From the NCBI GenBank assembly GCA_035468175.1, contig DATITC010000120.1, forward strand, positions 1-48,022: a stretch of DNA of 48,022 nucleotides, given 5' to 3'. Position numbers and translations under genes: made by a program. The notes beneath the pieces were generated by a model. The model saw nothing but the letters and a program-made list of their open reading frames with translations. It was not told where the DNA came from and did no database searches. The stretch comes from JAVEDQ01 sp035468175. Lineage in GTDB: Bacteria; Actinomycetota; Actinomycetes; Frankiales; Frankiaceae. Shown here piece by piece: positions 26,401 to 35,046 of this stretch. Positions within the stretch are counted from its first letter, which is position 1; each line of letters starts with the position of its first letter.

Positions 26401-26461
26401 CGCTCCGGCGGCAGAGCCGACACACAGTGGCGACGACGACCCGGTGTCCAGTTTGTCGTGA
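23438..26461 (+). CDS. rne: Ribonuclease E/G
   Basis: Endoribonuclease that processes rRNA and tRNA and initiates mRNA decay. The 1007-residue product uses a TTG start at 23438, preceded by GAGAGG. Residues 1-385 are a long disordered region: acidic Pro/Glu/Ala repeats, then Arg-rich clusters (RRRRRGRRGRGR type) and Gly/Ser stretches, as in Streptomyces RNase ES. The S1 domain begins near 388 (RVMIVRNAGDRTQIAVIEDN). The DNase I-like catalytic region has Asp in VVDVNTGKFTG and in VTDFIDM. The zinc-link CPTC lies at about 784-787, with a C-terminal acidic/Ala tail to 1007. The catalytic core is central and flanked by scaffold regions, a known actinobacterial arrangement. Confidence 0.95.
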   Translation: MTEPENQNSTDATEERTEAVAPDAPPPDASPDAPPPDASPGAPPRVADPFGGTPFPEPTAEFPEPTAGPTGEGRPRRRRAASRPPGAVSAPFGPVGAEPANDPSTPDDEAGLAPSAVTDEAAGTERPAPVDEVTEDLTEQPATEPATPEPTVAELAEPAVTEAAEPATPEPAGEPNAEASGPPTRRRAARRAAAPPTLTFQAPDLSDLPPRPAPVEKPADEPDATDDDADGGRPGEDDSDDGGRSRRRRRGRRGRGRPRDDENNDEGGDEPASAPAASEPAASGTSSGAGTGSGSGSAEAEDTSDGESASGSKRRRRRRRRGEGEGGSEEPASTESSSSAEDEIKGVSGSTRLEAKRQRRRDNRDTSRRRVPIVTEAEYLARREAVDRVMIVRNAGDRTQIAVIEDNVLVEHYVTRASSSSYAGNVYLGKVQNVLPSMEAAFVDVGKGRNGVLYAGEVNYDASGLEGKPRKIEQALKSGQSVVVQVTKDPIGHKGARLTSQISLPGRYMVYVPEGGSAGISRKLPDTERARLRSVLKKITPEDAGVIVRTAAEGASEEELARDISRLATQWEQIQKKAAKASAPALLSAEPDLVVRVVRDIFNEDFRELVVQGEQEWETIQAYVDSVAPDLLPRLRKHIDSEDVFDTHRIDEQLLKALDRKVYLPSGGSLVFDRTEAMTVVDVNTGKFTGKGGNLEETVTRNNLEAAEELVRQLRLRDIGGIIVTDFIDMVLESNRELVLRRLTECLGRDRTKHQVAEVTSLGLVQMTRKRVGQGLLEAYSEPCPTCSGKGVQIELPSAGGGHKHAGKPIPRPPTTRPILPPEPKGKGKDDTADSADTDEAADSAAEADAALDGAAEGGVESTVDFSPSRPTGDEVEVEAASAEVPADPAIEADSPAARQAARAAAGAELASGDESQVRTADPAPVAETAPAPRARRSSRRRAARPAPTTAVVEDAPPGPDAGPDAGAGSGSDSGSATGPDSAAEDGTAPAAEPTHSGDDDPVSSLS

Positions 26462-26504
26462 GAGGGTCGCAACCATCCCGTTCGACGAAAGTCGGGGGGA
26501 CGGG

Positions 26505-28312
26505 ATGTCTCGTCGGGGGTCTACCGGTACGGCACACAAGCACGTCAGGGCGCGACGCGACGGTCGCCGCTTCCGCCTCGGGCGCGTCGCCCTGGCGGGT
26601 GCGCTGGGCGCCTGCCTGCTGGTCGCGATGCCGTCGTTCGCGACGGCAGCGCTGCCGAATCCGCTGCCGACGCCAGGCCCGACCCCGCCGGGGTACCGGC
26701 TCGGCGACTACGCCGACGGACAGGCGCGGAGCGTCCTTCCCCCCGGGGAGAACGGGCTGGTCAACACGCTGCAGGCGGCGGAGTTCGAGGCCACCGGCAC
26801 CCGGCCGCCGAACAGCGATGACCAGCTCGGCCAGTACGCGAACCTGCTGTACGGCTCGCCCTCGCTGACCGACGGCAACCTCGGCACCTACTAGGAGAAG
26901 GTCTGCAAACCGGGCGGCGGTGCCCCGGACCAGGAAGGCAAGTACTACCTGTTCAAGGGCGTCTGCCAGCCGATGATCCACGAGGTCTACAGCGAGACGG
27001 CGATTCCGAAGCCGAGCGGCGCGGGGGCGCCGACGACCCTGACGCATGACATCTACCGGACGTCGCACGGCGTGGTGCAGGGCTGGACGACGTCCGGCGG
27101 CAAGCCGGTCGCGGTGGTCAACCAGCGCTCCACCTACGACCACGACGTCGACTCGGTGGTCGGCTTCCTGCGGTGGGGCGAGCCCAAGCTGACCCATGAC
27201 GTGAGCAGCTGGAAGCAGGGCGCGGCCCAGATCGGATACACCTTCAACTGGTTCTACGTCGACGACCGGGACACCGGCTACTTCGTCAGCGGCCGGGACC
27301 CGGTGCGGCCGAAGAACGTGGACCCGAACCTGCCGAGCTGGGGCACCGGCAACGCCGAGTGGACCGGCCTCCTGCCGGCCGCGCAGCATCCCCAGCAGGT
27401 GAACCCGCCGCAGGGCTTCTTCGTCAGCTGGAACAACAAGCCGGCCCCCGGCTTCTCCGCGGCCGACGAGCAGTACGGCTACGGGCCGGTCTTCCGCTCG
27501 CAGATGCTGGTGAACCAGCTGAAGGCCCAGCTCGCGTCCTCCGGCGGCAAGGTGACCCGCACCCAGGTGGTGCAGGCGATGGAGACGGCCGCGTCGCAGG
27601 ACCTGGACGGGGTCGCGGTGCTGCCGCAGCTGTTGGCCTATCTGAAGAACCGACCGGAGCCTCCGGGGGTCGCGGCGATGCTGTCGCAGCTGTGCCAGTG
27701 GCTCGCCGACGGCACCCACCGGAAGAAGGCCGCGACCGGCGACGCGCAGTACCAGCACGCAGCCGCCGTGGCGTCATGGATGAGTTGATGCCGGAGCTGA
27801 TCCGCTCGGTCTACGACCGGCTCCTCGCCGGAGGTGGCGTCGGGTCTGTGGGCAACAACGGCGGCGCCACCGACCCGGGTTACTCGATCCTGCCGATGCA
27901 GTTCGTCAACACCCCGAACAGCGGCGGTCAGCACCTCGGAAGCGCCTACGACGGCGGGTACGAGGGGTATCTGGTCAAGACCCTCGCCCAACTCCGCGGG
28001 CAGAAGCCGGCGGCGCCGTTCGGCACGGTTGTCACCGGCACGTGGTGCACCTCCGGTCCCGCCTCCTGCCGCGCGTCGATCGATGCCGCCCTCGCGAGGA
28101 CGTACGACGCCCTGCGGACCGCGAACGGCGGCTCCACCGACGTCGCGTCCTGGACGTCGTCGACCGTCTCGCACGCGGCCGGGCAGACGATGCCGCAGTT
28201 CGACGCGATCGCCTATCGGGCGCTCGGGGTCATCGGACAGCCGAACATCGACTGGCAGAACCGGCCGACGTTCCAGCAGGTGGTCCAGTTCCCGCGGCAC
28301 CGGCCGCGCTGA
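26505..28312 (+). pseudogene. Penicillin-acylase-family hydrolase, decayed
   Basis: ATG 26505 begins a good signal peptide: Arg-rich start, hydrophobic LAGALGACLLVAMPS, and cleavage after ATA. The usual family N-terminus follows (YRLGDYADGQARSVLPPGEN, QLGQYANLLYGSPSLTD). It then jumps directly to the late beta-subunit segment YYEKVCKPGGG / YLFKGVCQPM, with an in-frame TAG at 26892-26894 at the junction. The missing part, roughly 350 residues compared with relatives, includes the Ser-Asn catalytic start of the beta subunit. A second lesion near 27776 shifts the frame, since AAAVASWM must be joined to DELMPELIRSVYDRL. The rest reads to TGA 28312. Relatives are secreted acylases for penicillins, acyl-homoserine lactones or similar amides; this copy cannot be active. 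It sits between rne and rplU, an unusual place for an accessory gene. Confidence 0.85.
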
Positions 28313-28507
28313 GCTGTCCACCCGTTTGACCGAGGGCCCACGACGAGCACAGCGGCCGGACAACAGGTGGAGTTCACGTAGACTCACCGAGGTCCGCGCC
28401 GCTGCGTGCCCGTCCGCCTGCGCACCTCTGGTAGCCGGCCCATGGGGCTCGGTGCGGACCACGAGACGTCGACATCGAACAGTAGTTCCGAGAGCAGGGG
28501 AGTCGCG

Positions 28508-28819
28508 GTGTACGCGGTCGTCCGTACCGGCGGCAAGCAGCACAAGGTAGCGGTCGGAGACGTCTTCGACGTCGAGAAGCTGCCGGGTGCCGCGGGCGAG
28601 AGCGTGACCCTTCCGGCCCTTCTCGTGGTCGACGGTGCGAACATCACCACCGACGCCCAGGCTCTGGCCGGCGTCGCCGTCACAGCTGAGGTTGTCGGGC
28701 CGATCAAGGCCCCGAAGATCCGGATCCACAAGTTCAAGAACAAGACCGGTCAGCACACGCGGCAGGGTCACCGGCAGAAGCTGACGCGGCTGCGTGTGAC
28801 CGGCATCGAGACCGGCTGA
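28508..28819 (+). CDS. rplU: 50S ribosomal protein L21
   Basis: Ribosomal protein bL21, 103 residues, which binds 23S rRNA in the large subunit. It starts at GTG 28508 (product begins MYAVVRTGGKQHKVAVGD) with GGGGAG about 6 nt upstream. The C-terminal RNA-binding motif KNKTGQHTRQGHRQ is present. The 195-bp upstream region has TAGACT at 28379-28384 as a possible -10 box. It is co-transcribed with rpmA 18 bp downstream. Confidence 0.97.
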   Translation: MYAVVRTGGKQHKVAVGDVFDVEKLPGAAGESVTLPALLVVDGANITTDAQALAGVAVTAEVVGPIKAPKIRIHKFKNKTGQHTRQGHRQKLTRLRVTGIETG

Positions 28820-28837
28820 GCGGGGGAGTAGCAGACA

Positions 28838-29119
28838 ATGGCGCACAAGAAGGGCGCGAGTTCCTCGCGCAACGGCCGTGATTCGAACTCCCAGCGACTG
28901 GGCGTGAAGCGCTTCGGTGGTCAGCTGGTCAACGCCGGCGAGATCATCGTCCGCCAGCGTGGCACCCACTTCCACCCCGGTGACCTCGTCGGTCGCGGTG
29001 GCGACGACACGCTGTTCGCGCTGTCCGCGGGCCACGTGCTGTTCGGCACCAAGCGGGGTCGCAAGACCATCAGCATCGTCCCCGCCGGTGTCGGCAGCCC
29101 GGACCCGGTCGACGCGTAA
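28838..29119 (+). CDS. rpmA: 50S ribosomal protein L27
   Basis: Ribosomal protein bL27, 93 residues, with the usual start MAHKKGASSSRNGRDSNSQR and no cleavable N-terminal extension of the Firmicutes type. Its N-terminus reaches the peptidyl transferase centre. A GGGGGAG-like ribosome binding site precedes ATG 28838. A strong stem-loop follows before obgE. Confidence 0.98.
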   Translation: MAHKKGASSSRNGRDSNSQRLGVKRFGGQLVNAGEIIVRQRGTHFHPGDLVGRGGDDTLFALSAGHVLFGTKRGRKTISIVPAGVGSPDPVDA

Positions 29120-29136
29120 GCCAGTACTTCCTCGAT

Positions 29137-29170
29137 CGGGCGGGCGGCTGAACGACAGCCGGCCCGCCCG
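29137..29170 (+). terminator. Strong stem-loop after rpmA
   Basis: CGGGCGGGCGGCTG (29137-29150) pairs with CAGCCGGCCCGCCCG (29156-29170), with one bulged C and an AACGA loop. A moderately T-rich TTCGTCTGTT follows. This is a likely intrinsic or factor-assisted terminator that reduces read-through from the ribosomal pair into obgE. Confidence 0.75.
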
Positions 29171-29215
29171 TTCGTCTGTTGGCGGGCGTTACCCGCCCCA
29201 CCTCTGAGGAGTTCC

Positions 29216-30736
29216 GTGGCCACCTTCATCGACCGGGTCGTTCTGCACGTCGCGGCCGGTGACGGCGGGCACGGCTGCGCCAGCGTGCACCGCGAGAAGT
29301 TCAAGCCACTCGGTGGCCCGGACGGCGGCAACGGCGGACGGGGCGGAGACGTCGTCCTCGTCGTGGACCCGAGCACCACGACGCTCCTGGACTTCCACTT
29401 CCACCCGCACCAGAAGGCGACCAGCGGCAAGCCCGGGCAAGGCAGCCACCGGACCGGCGCCGAGGGTGTCGACCTCGTGCTCGCCGTGCCCGACGGAACC
29501 GTCGTGCTGGACGCCGAGACCGGGGAACAGATCGCCGACCTGGTCGGCGTCGGCACCCGCGCGGTGATCGCGGCCGGAGGTTCCGGCGGTCTCGGCAACG
29601 CGGCCCTCGCCTCGACCCGGCGTAAGGCGCCGGGGTTCGCCCTGCTGGGCGAGCCGGGGGCAGCGCGCGAGGTGCTGCTCGAGCTCAAGTCGGTGGCCGA
29701 CGTCGCCCTCGTCGGCTTCCCGAGTGCCGGCAAGTCCTCGTTGATCGCCGCGGTCAGCGCCGCTCGGCCGAAGATCGCCGACTACCCGTTCACCACGTTG
29801 GCGCCGAACCTCGGGGTCGTGAAGGCAGCCGACCATCCGCCGTTCACCATCGCCGATGTGCCCGGCCTGATCCCGGGAGCGAGCAGCGGCCGCGGGCTCG
29901 GGCTGGAGTTCCTCCGGCACGTGGAACGGTGCAGCGTGCTGGTCCACGTCCTCGACGGCGCAACCCTCGAGCCGAACCGGGACCCGCTGTCCGACCTGGA
30001 CACGATCGAGGCCGAGCTCTCCGCCTACGGCGGACTCGAGGACCGGCCGCGCCTTATCGTGGTCAACAAGATCGACGTCCCCGACGCCCAGGACCTCGCC
30101 GACATCGTGCGACCCGAACTTGAGGCCCGCGGGCTCGAGGTCTTCGAGGTCAGCGCCGCTACCCACGCCGGGCTGCGCCCGCTGGTGCTGCGGCTCGGCC
30201 AACTCGTCGAGGAACACCGCGCCGGGCAGCCGTTGGCCGGCGCGACCCGCATCGTGTTGCGGCCGAAGGCGGTCAACGAGAGTTCGTTCGCGGTCACCGA
30301 GACGGGCGAGCAGACCTACATGGTCACCGGCCTGAAGCCGGAGCGCTGGGTGCGTCAGACCGCCTTCGACAACGATGAGGCCGTCGGCTACCTCGCCGAC
30401 CGGTTGGCCAAGCTCGGCGTCGAGGCCGAGCTGGCGAAGCTGGGCGCGAAGTCCGGCGCCGTGGTGACGATCGGGGCCGGACCGCAGGGCGTCACCTTCG
30501 ACTGGGAGCCGACGCTGGGTGAAGCGGCAGCCATCGAAGCCCTGGCTGGCCCTCGGGGGACCGACAAACGCCTCGCCGACTCGCTGCGGCTGACCCGGGC
30601 CGAGCGCAACGCGCAGTACGCCGCACGGCGTGCCGAAACGGCCGAGTCGGCCGAGGCAGCTGACCCGGCCGAGACGTCACAGGAGGACCCGGACGCCGCC
30701 GACCTGCTCGTCGACGAGTACGGCAACCGGGGATGA
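29216..30736 (+). CDS. obgE: Obg/CgtA GTPase
   Basis: Essential GTPase that binds the 50S subunit and links ribosome maturation, stringent response and, in Streptomyces, sporulation. The 506 residues comprise the Gly-rich Obg fold (1-160, FIDRVVLHVAAGDGGHGCASVHREKF) and a G domain with P-loop GFPSAGKSSLI (about 166-176) and NKID (about 284-287). An OCT domain follows (about 340-430, ending with the typical GAVVTIG), then an acidic/Ala tail with Glu-Ser-Ala repeats. The GTG start at 29216 has GAGGAG upstream. It overlaps proB by 4 bp. Confidence 0.97.
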   Translation: MATFIDRVVLHVAAGDGGHGCASVHREKFKPLGGPDGGNGGRGGDVVLVVDPSTTTLLDFHFHPHQKATSGKPGQGSHRTGAEGVDLVLAVPDGTVVLDAETGEQIADLVGVGTRAVIAAGGSGGLGNAALASTRRKAPGFALLGEPGAAREVLLELKSVADVALVGFPSAGKSSLIAAVSAARPKIADYPFTTLAPNLGVVKAADHPPFTIADVPGLIPGASSGRGLGLEFLRHVERCSVLVHVLDGATLEPNRDPLSDLDTIEAELSAYGGLEDRPRLIVVNKIDVPDAQDLADIVRPELEARGLEVFEVSAATHAGLRPLVLRLGQLVEEHRAGQPLAGATRIVLRPKAVNESSFAVTETGEQTYMVTGLKPERWVRQTAFDNDEAVGYLADRLAKLGVEAELAKLGAKSGAVVTIGAGPQGVTFDWEPTLGEAAAIEALAGPRGTDKRLADSLRLTRAERNAQYAARRAETAESAEAADPAETSQEDPDAADLLVDEYGNRG

Positions 30737-31926
30737 GTCGCGACGCCCTTCGCCTCGCCAAACGGATCGTCGTCAAGGTCGGCTCCTCATCCCTGACCTC
30801 AGCCGAGGGCGGCCTGGACGCCGGGCGCCTCGATGCGCTGGTCGACGCGCTCGGCGCTACGCAGGGTGCCGACCCCGCCGCGCCGGTCCGTGAGCTGATC
30901 CTGGTCTCCAGCGGCGCCATCGCCGCCGGTCTGGCCCCGCTCGGGATGCGGCGGCGCCCGCGGGACCTCGCCACGCTGCAGGCCGCCGCCAGCGTTGGGC
31001 AGATGCTGCTGGTCGCGGGGTACGCCGACTCGTTCGCGCGGTACGACCGTTGCGTCGGGCAGGTGCTGCTGACCGCCGAGGACATCGTCCGGCGAGCGCA
31101 CTACCGCAACGCCCGGCGCACCCTGGAGCGGCTGTTGGCACTGCGGGTGGTGCCGATCGTCAACGAGAACGATGCCCTCGCTACCGCGGAGATCCGCTTC
31201 GGCGACAACGACCGGCTGGCCGCCCTCGTCGCCCACCTGGTCGGTGCCGACGCGCTGGTGCTGCTGAGCGATGTCGACGGCGTCTACGAGTCCGACCCGA
31301 GGAAGGCCGAACCGGGGCGACCGGTGGCCCGACTGGACGAGGTCCGCGGCGAGGAGGACCTCGCCGGTGTGCTCACGACGAAGGGCTCGGGGTCGGCCGG
31401 CGTGGGCTCCGGCGGTATGAGCACGAAGATCGACGCCGCGCGAGTGGCCACCGCCGGGGGCTGCGCCGTCGTCGTGGGCGCGGCCGGGGACGCTGCCGCG
31501 ATCCTCGCCGGAGAGCCGAAGGGCACCTTCTTCCACCCGGCGGCGGGACGACGCACCTCGGCCCGGCTGCTGTGGCTCGCGCACGCGAGCGCGCCTCGCG
31601 GCCGCCTCTACCTCGATGCCGGTGCCGTGCGGGCCGTCGTGCAGCGCCGCATGTCGTTGCTCTCGGCTGGCCTGACCGCCGTCGAGGGAGAGTTCGCGGC
31701 TGGTGACCCCGTTGACCTGTCGGACCCGGCCGGGCATGTGGTCGCGCGGGGAATCGTTGCCTACGACGCCGCCGAGCTACCTGCCATGCTGGGACGCAGC
31801 ACCGTGCAGATGGGTCCGCGCTACTCGCGTGAGGTCGTGCACCGGGACGACCTCGTGTTGATGCCGGACAGCTCACGAGCGGTGGGGCGACGCGGAAGCC
31901 AGGAAGCGGTCGGAGCGGAGAGGTGA
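30733..31926 (+). CDS. proB: Glutamate 5-kinase
   Basis: First step of proline synthesis: phosphorylates L-glutamate with ATP. The 397-residue product has the amino-acid kinase domain (RIVVKVGSSSLTS, LVSSGAIAAGL, VNENDALATAEIRFGDND) and a C-terminal PUA domain (about 290-370), plus a short basic tail. ATG 30733 overlaps the obgE stop. The order obg-proB-proA is typical for actinobacteria. The stop overlaps the proA start, giving translational coupling. Confidence 0.97.
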   Translation: MSRDALRLAKRIVVKVGSSSLTSAEGGLDAGRLDALVDALGATQGADPAAPVRELILVSSGAIAAGLAPLGMRRRPRDLATLQAAASVGQMLLVAGYADSFARYDRCVGQVLLTAEDIVRRAHYRNARRTLERLLALRVVPIVNENDALATAEIRFGDNDRLAALVAHLVGADALVLLSDVDGVYESDPRKAEPGRPVARLDEVRGEEDLAGVLTTKGSGSAGVGSGGMSTKIDAARVATAGGCAVVVGAAGDAAAILAGEPKGTFFHPAAGRRTSARLLWLAHASAPRGRLYLDAGAVRAVVQRRMSLLSAGLTAVEGEFAAGDPVDLSDPAGHVVARGIVAYDAAELPAMLGRSTVQMGPRYSREVVHRDDLVLMPDSSRAVGRRGSQEAVGAER

Positions 31927-33254
31927 CCAGGGACATGCAGGAGCAGACCGGATCTGGCCGGGCTGAGGACGGCGGAGCGACCACCGGCCAGCCGCGGGAA
32001 GCGGTTCGCGACGTCGCGGTCCGGGCCAAGGAAGCAGCCTTCTCCCTCGCGTCGCTGCCACGCGGCGTCAAGGACGCCGCTCTGCTCGTGATGGCCGACG
32101 CCCTGGTCGCGTCCGAACCGCAGATCCTCGCGGCAAACGCCGCCGACGTCGCCCGCGCCCGGGACAACGGGACCGCGCCGGGCCTGGTCGACCGGCTCGT
32201 CCTCACCCGGGGCCGGCTCGAGGACATGGCCGACGGGTTGCGCCAGGTGGCGACCCTCGCGGACCCGGTCGGCGAGATCGTCCGCGGCTACACGCTTCCG
32301 AACGGCCTCGAGGTCCGCCAGACCCGGGTGCCGCTCGGCGTCGTCGGCATGATCTACGAAGGCCGGCCGAACGTCACCGTCGACGCCGCCGGCCTCTGCT
32401 TGAAGAGCGGCAACGCCGTCCTGCTGCGCGGAAGTGCCAGCGCCTACGAGTCGAACATGGCGCTCGTCGACGTACTCAGCCAGGCCGTCGTCGACGTCGG
32501 CCTCCCGGCCGACGCGATCCAGCTGGTGCCCGGGATGACACACGAGTCGGTCAAGCAACTCATGCGGCTGCGCGGACTGGTCGACGTGCTCATCCCGCGC
32601 GGCGGCGCCGGCCTGATCTCGTCGGTGGTGGAGGAGTCGCTGGTCCCGGTGATCGAGACCGGCGTCGGCAACTGCCACGTGTACGTCGACGCGGACGCCG
32701 ACCTCGACCTCGCGGTGAAGCTGCTGCTGAACTCGAAGGCTCAGCGGGTGAGCGTCTGCAACGCCGCCGAGTCGCTGCTGGTCCACCGGGACATCTCCGA
32801 TGCGTTCTTCGCCCGTGCGCTTCCGGCCCTCGCCGAGGCGGGGGTGACGTTGCACGGTGACGACGCTGTCCTGTCCGCGGTCGAGGGGAGCGGCGTCACC
32901 GCGGTCGCGGCGACCGACGAGGACTGGGCTGCCGAGTACTACTCGCTCGATCTCGCCGCCCGGGTCGTGGACTCGCTCGACGACGCCTGCCGACACATCC
33001 GGCGGTGGAGCAGCGGCCACACCGAAGCGATCATCACGAAGTCGTTGACCGCCTCGAAGCGGTTCATTGCCGGCTGCGACAGTGCGGCGATCATCGTCAA
33101 CGCATCGACCCGGTTCACCGATGGGCACCAACTCGGGATGGGTGCGGAGATCGGCATCTCGACCCAGAAACTGCACGCCCGGGGTCCGATGGCGTTGCCC
33201 GAGCTGACCTCGACCACCTGGGTCATCTACGGCGAGGGCCAGATCCGGGAGTAG
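31923..33254 (+). CDS. proA: Gamma-glutamyl phosphate reductase
   Basis: Second step of proline synthesis: NADPH-dependent reduction of glutamyl-5-phosphate to the semialdehyde. The 443 residues are of aldehyde dehydrogenase fold, with VPLGVVGMIYEGRPNVTVDAA and catalytic Cys279 in QRVSVCNAAES. The GTG start at 31923 overlaps the proB stop. The first 25 residues are a hydrophilic extension, and an alternative start at the ATG four codons later is possible. The upstream ProB product is unstable and passed on directly, which fits the coupled genes. Confidence 0.96.
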   Translation: MTRDMQEQTGSGRAEDGGATTGQPREAVRDVAVRAKEAAFSLASLPRGVKDAALLVMADALVASEPQILAANAADVARARDNGTAPGLVDRLVLTRGRLEDMADGLRQVATLADPVGEIVRGYTLPNGLEVRQTRVPLGVVGMIYEGRPNVTVDAAGLCLKSGNAVLLRGSASAYESNMALVDVLSQAVVDVGLPADAIQLVPGMTHESVKQLMRLRGLVDVLIPRGGAGLISSVVEESLVPVIETGVGNCHVYVDADADLDLAVKLLLNSKAQRVSVCNAAESLLVHRDISDAFFARALPALAEAGVTLHGDDAVLSAVEGSGVTAVAATDEDWAAEYYSLDLAARVVDSLDDACRHIRRWSSGHTEAIITKSLTASKRFIAGCDSAAIIVNASTRFTDGHQLGMGAEIGISTQKLHARGPMALPELTSTTWVIYGEGQIRE

Positions 33255-33356
33255 CCCGGGCGGTCGCGCATGGTCACCGCGCGACTGCGAAGTCGGGGCT
33301 AGGCAGCGCCACCGGGGTGGATGACTGTGCGCTCTCCGCCGGAAGGAGTGCGCCGC

Positions 33357-33860
33357 ATGTTCAGGCGATGCAAGGCCGTTTCTCGTCGATTGGTGCTCCT
33401 GCTTGCCCTCGTGCCGTTGCTGGCGCTGACCGCCTGTCACCAGCAGTTCGGCTCGGTGCCACACGGCGGCCCAGCGGTCGGTTCGGGTCACCCGATAGCA
33501 GTGGACATCCGTACGGCTGCTCACCCGGGCTTCGACCGCGTCGTCTTCGACTTCAACGGTGGCGTGCCGGCCTACTTCGCCGAGTACGTGTCGGCGAATC
33601 AGCTGGTGGGACCCAGCGGAACACCGGTTTCGGTCGCCGGCACGTACTTCCTCCGCGTGCGCTTCACCGGGTTGACCACCGCCCCGGCACCGTTGCTCCG
33701 GACACCGAACCTAACCGAGGTGAAGCAGGTGAAGCAGGTGAAGCAGGTCGAGGACTCGGAGGGGGTGCTGATCTACGGGGTCGGGGTGTCGCGCCGTAAT
33801 GCGTTCCGCATCTTTTCTCTGACCGCGCCGGACCGGGTCGTCCTGGACGTGCAGCGCTAG
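33357..33860 (+). CDS. Lipoprotein with AMIN-like domain
   Basis: The product is 167 residues. ATG 33357 is chosen because GGAAGGAG lies 8 nt upstream. The signal peptide is basic (FRRCKAVSRR), then hydrophobic (LVLLLALVPLLAL), ending in a lipobox LTAC, so the mature protein should be lipidated on that Cys. The rest fits the AMIN-like domain, with VDIRTAAHPGFDRVVFDFNGGVPAYFAEYV, a repeated insertion and a C-terminal FRIFSLTAPDRVVLDVQR. These domains are thought to bind cell-wall material. Residues around 120-131 are three Val-Lys-Gln repeats from a 9-bp tandem repeat (33720-33746), placed in a loop. It is not obviously related to the proBA operon. Confidence 0.85.
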   Translation: MFRRCKAVSRRLVLLLALVPLLALTACHQQFGSVPHGGPAVGSGHPIAVDIRTAAHPGFDRVVFDFNGGVPAYFAEYVSANQLVGPSGTPVSVAGTYFLRVRFTGLTTAPAPLLRTPNLTEVKQVKQVKQVEDSEGVLIYGVGVSRRNAFRIFSLTAPDRVVLDVQR

Positions 33861-33896
33861 ACCCGTCGAACCGCTCCAGACCCGCCAAACCGCCCC
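33859..33896 (+). repeat. 19-bp tandem duplication overlapping the lipoprotein stop codon
   Basis: AGACCCGTCGAACCGCTCC (33859-33877) and AGACCCGCCAAACCGCCCC (33878-33896) are adjacent copies differing at a few bases, followed by a partial third unit. The first copy begins inside the TAG stop codon. It fills most of the 50-bp gap to the convergent gene. Confidence 0.7.
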
Positions 33897-33910
33897 AGGT
33901 CTGTCGGCGC

Positions 33911-34780
33911 TCAGTGCGAGTCGGCCGACCCCTCGAGCGCGAGGTAACCGGCGAGAGCGGTGTAGTCGTCGTCGCCGTGACCCGCTGCGATGGCCTCCTC
34001 GGCGTACTTCGCGGTGCCGGCCGTGAGGGGAAGGTCGATGGGCGAAACATCGACGGCGATCTGCAGGTCCTTCAACATCAGTTCGAGTGAGAACGCGGTC
34101 GGCTGGTACTCGCTGTTGGCGAGCATGTCCTTCTTCTGGTTCACGCTGAAGCCGAGGGGTCCCTGGCCGAGCTGAGTCAGCAGGACGTCCCGGTCGATGC
34201 CGAGTTCCTGCCCTAGCCGCAGCGCTTCGCCGACCCCGCCCATCGCGACGCCGAGGGTCAGGTTGACCACGGTCTTCAGCGCGTTCCCGGATCCCGCAGG
34301 GCCGACGAGGCGGATCTTCTCCGGGTCGGCCCAGGTCTCGATCAGCGGCTTGGCGGCGGCGATGTCGTCGTTCGAACCGCCGACCAGGACTGCGAGCGTG
34401 CCCTGTTGGGCCGGAGTGACCGTGCCGACCACAGGGGCGTCGACATAGCGGAGGCCCTTGCTGTCGGCGAGCGCGGCGAACTCCTGGGCCGCGTCCCGAC
34501 CGATCGTGGTGGAGTCGATGACGAGCGTGCCCTGGGCCGCGTTGTCGCCGACCTCCTTCAGCACCTCCCGGACCGAGTCGGGGCCGAACAGCATCAGCAC
34601 GACCACGTCGGCATTGCCCACGGCCTCGCCGACGGATTTGGCCTCGGTGGCGCCGGCCTGGACGAGCTCATCCGCCTTGCCGGACGAGCGGTTCCAGACC
34701 GTCAGGTCGTGCCCTGCGTCCAGAACGTGCCGGGCCATGGCTGACCCCATCCGACCAAGTCCGAGAAAGGCGATACGCAT
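33911..34780 (-). CDS. 3-hydroxyisobutyrate-dehydrogenase-like NAD(P)-dependent oxidoreductase
   Basis: A 289-residue beta-hydroxyacid dehydrogenase. The Rossmann motif GLGRMGSAMARHVL is at the N-terminus, with the substrate-binding DAPVVGTVTPAQQGTLAVLVGG (usual form DAPVSGG) in the middle. The catalytic Lys is in GSGNALKTVVNLTLG, and an all-helical C-terminal domain follows. Variants of this family also reduce glyoxylate, succinic semialdehyde or imines, so the substrate is not fixed. It has its own 266-bp divergent upstream region shared with the moxR-like gene, which contains a perfect GTGACGTCAC palindrome at 34826-34835. Confidence 0.9.
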   Translation of the reverse strand: MRIAFLGLGRMGSAMARHVLDAGHDLTVWNRSSGKADELVQAGATEAKSVGEAVGNADVVVLMLFGPDSVREVLKEVGDNAAQGTLVIDSTTIGRDAAQEFAALADSKGLRYVDAPVVGTVTPAQQGTLAVLVGGSNDDIAAAKPLIETWADPEKIRLVGPAGSGNALKTVVNLTLGVAMGGVGEALRLGQELGIDRDVLLTQLGQGPLGFSVNQKKDMLANSEYQPTAFSLELMLKDLQIAVDVSPIDLPLTAGTAKYAEEAIAAGHGDDDYTALAGYLALEGSADSH

Positions 34781-35046
34781 GTCATCCGCCTACCCCCGGT
34801 GCTCTGGGCTAACTGCGTCGCCGCGGTGACGTCACGGACTGCGTTCCGTGTCGACCCGGGTCCGGGCGGTGGTTGCTGTGCAAACTCAGCGCAGAACCGA
34901 ATCCCGACGCCGGGAATGTCCGAGTTAGGCCCGGTTTCGCGAGCCCCACCGGACGGACTCGCGGAGAGATTCCACACCCACCCGGCCTGTGAGGCCTGCG
35001 GAGGCGGTCAGAGCTGCACGGAACGCAGCCGGGGCACAATCGAGTG

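Noticed and set aside
28313..28507. Ribosomal L21 leader RNA
   Set aside because: The 195-bp leader shows a possible -10 box but no structured element I can match to the known L21 leader motif.
34826..34835. Perfect palindrome GTGACGTCAC in the divergent region as an operator
   Set aside because: A 10-bp palindrome can occur by chance in sequence of this composition. It is 46 bp from the nearest start and has no repeat nearby. It is noted in the dehydrogenase entry but is too weak for a separate claim.
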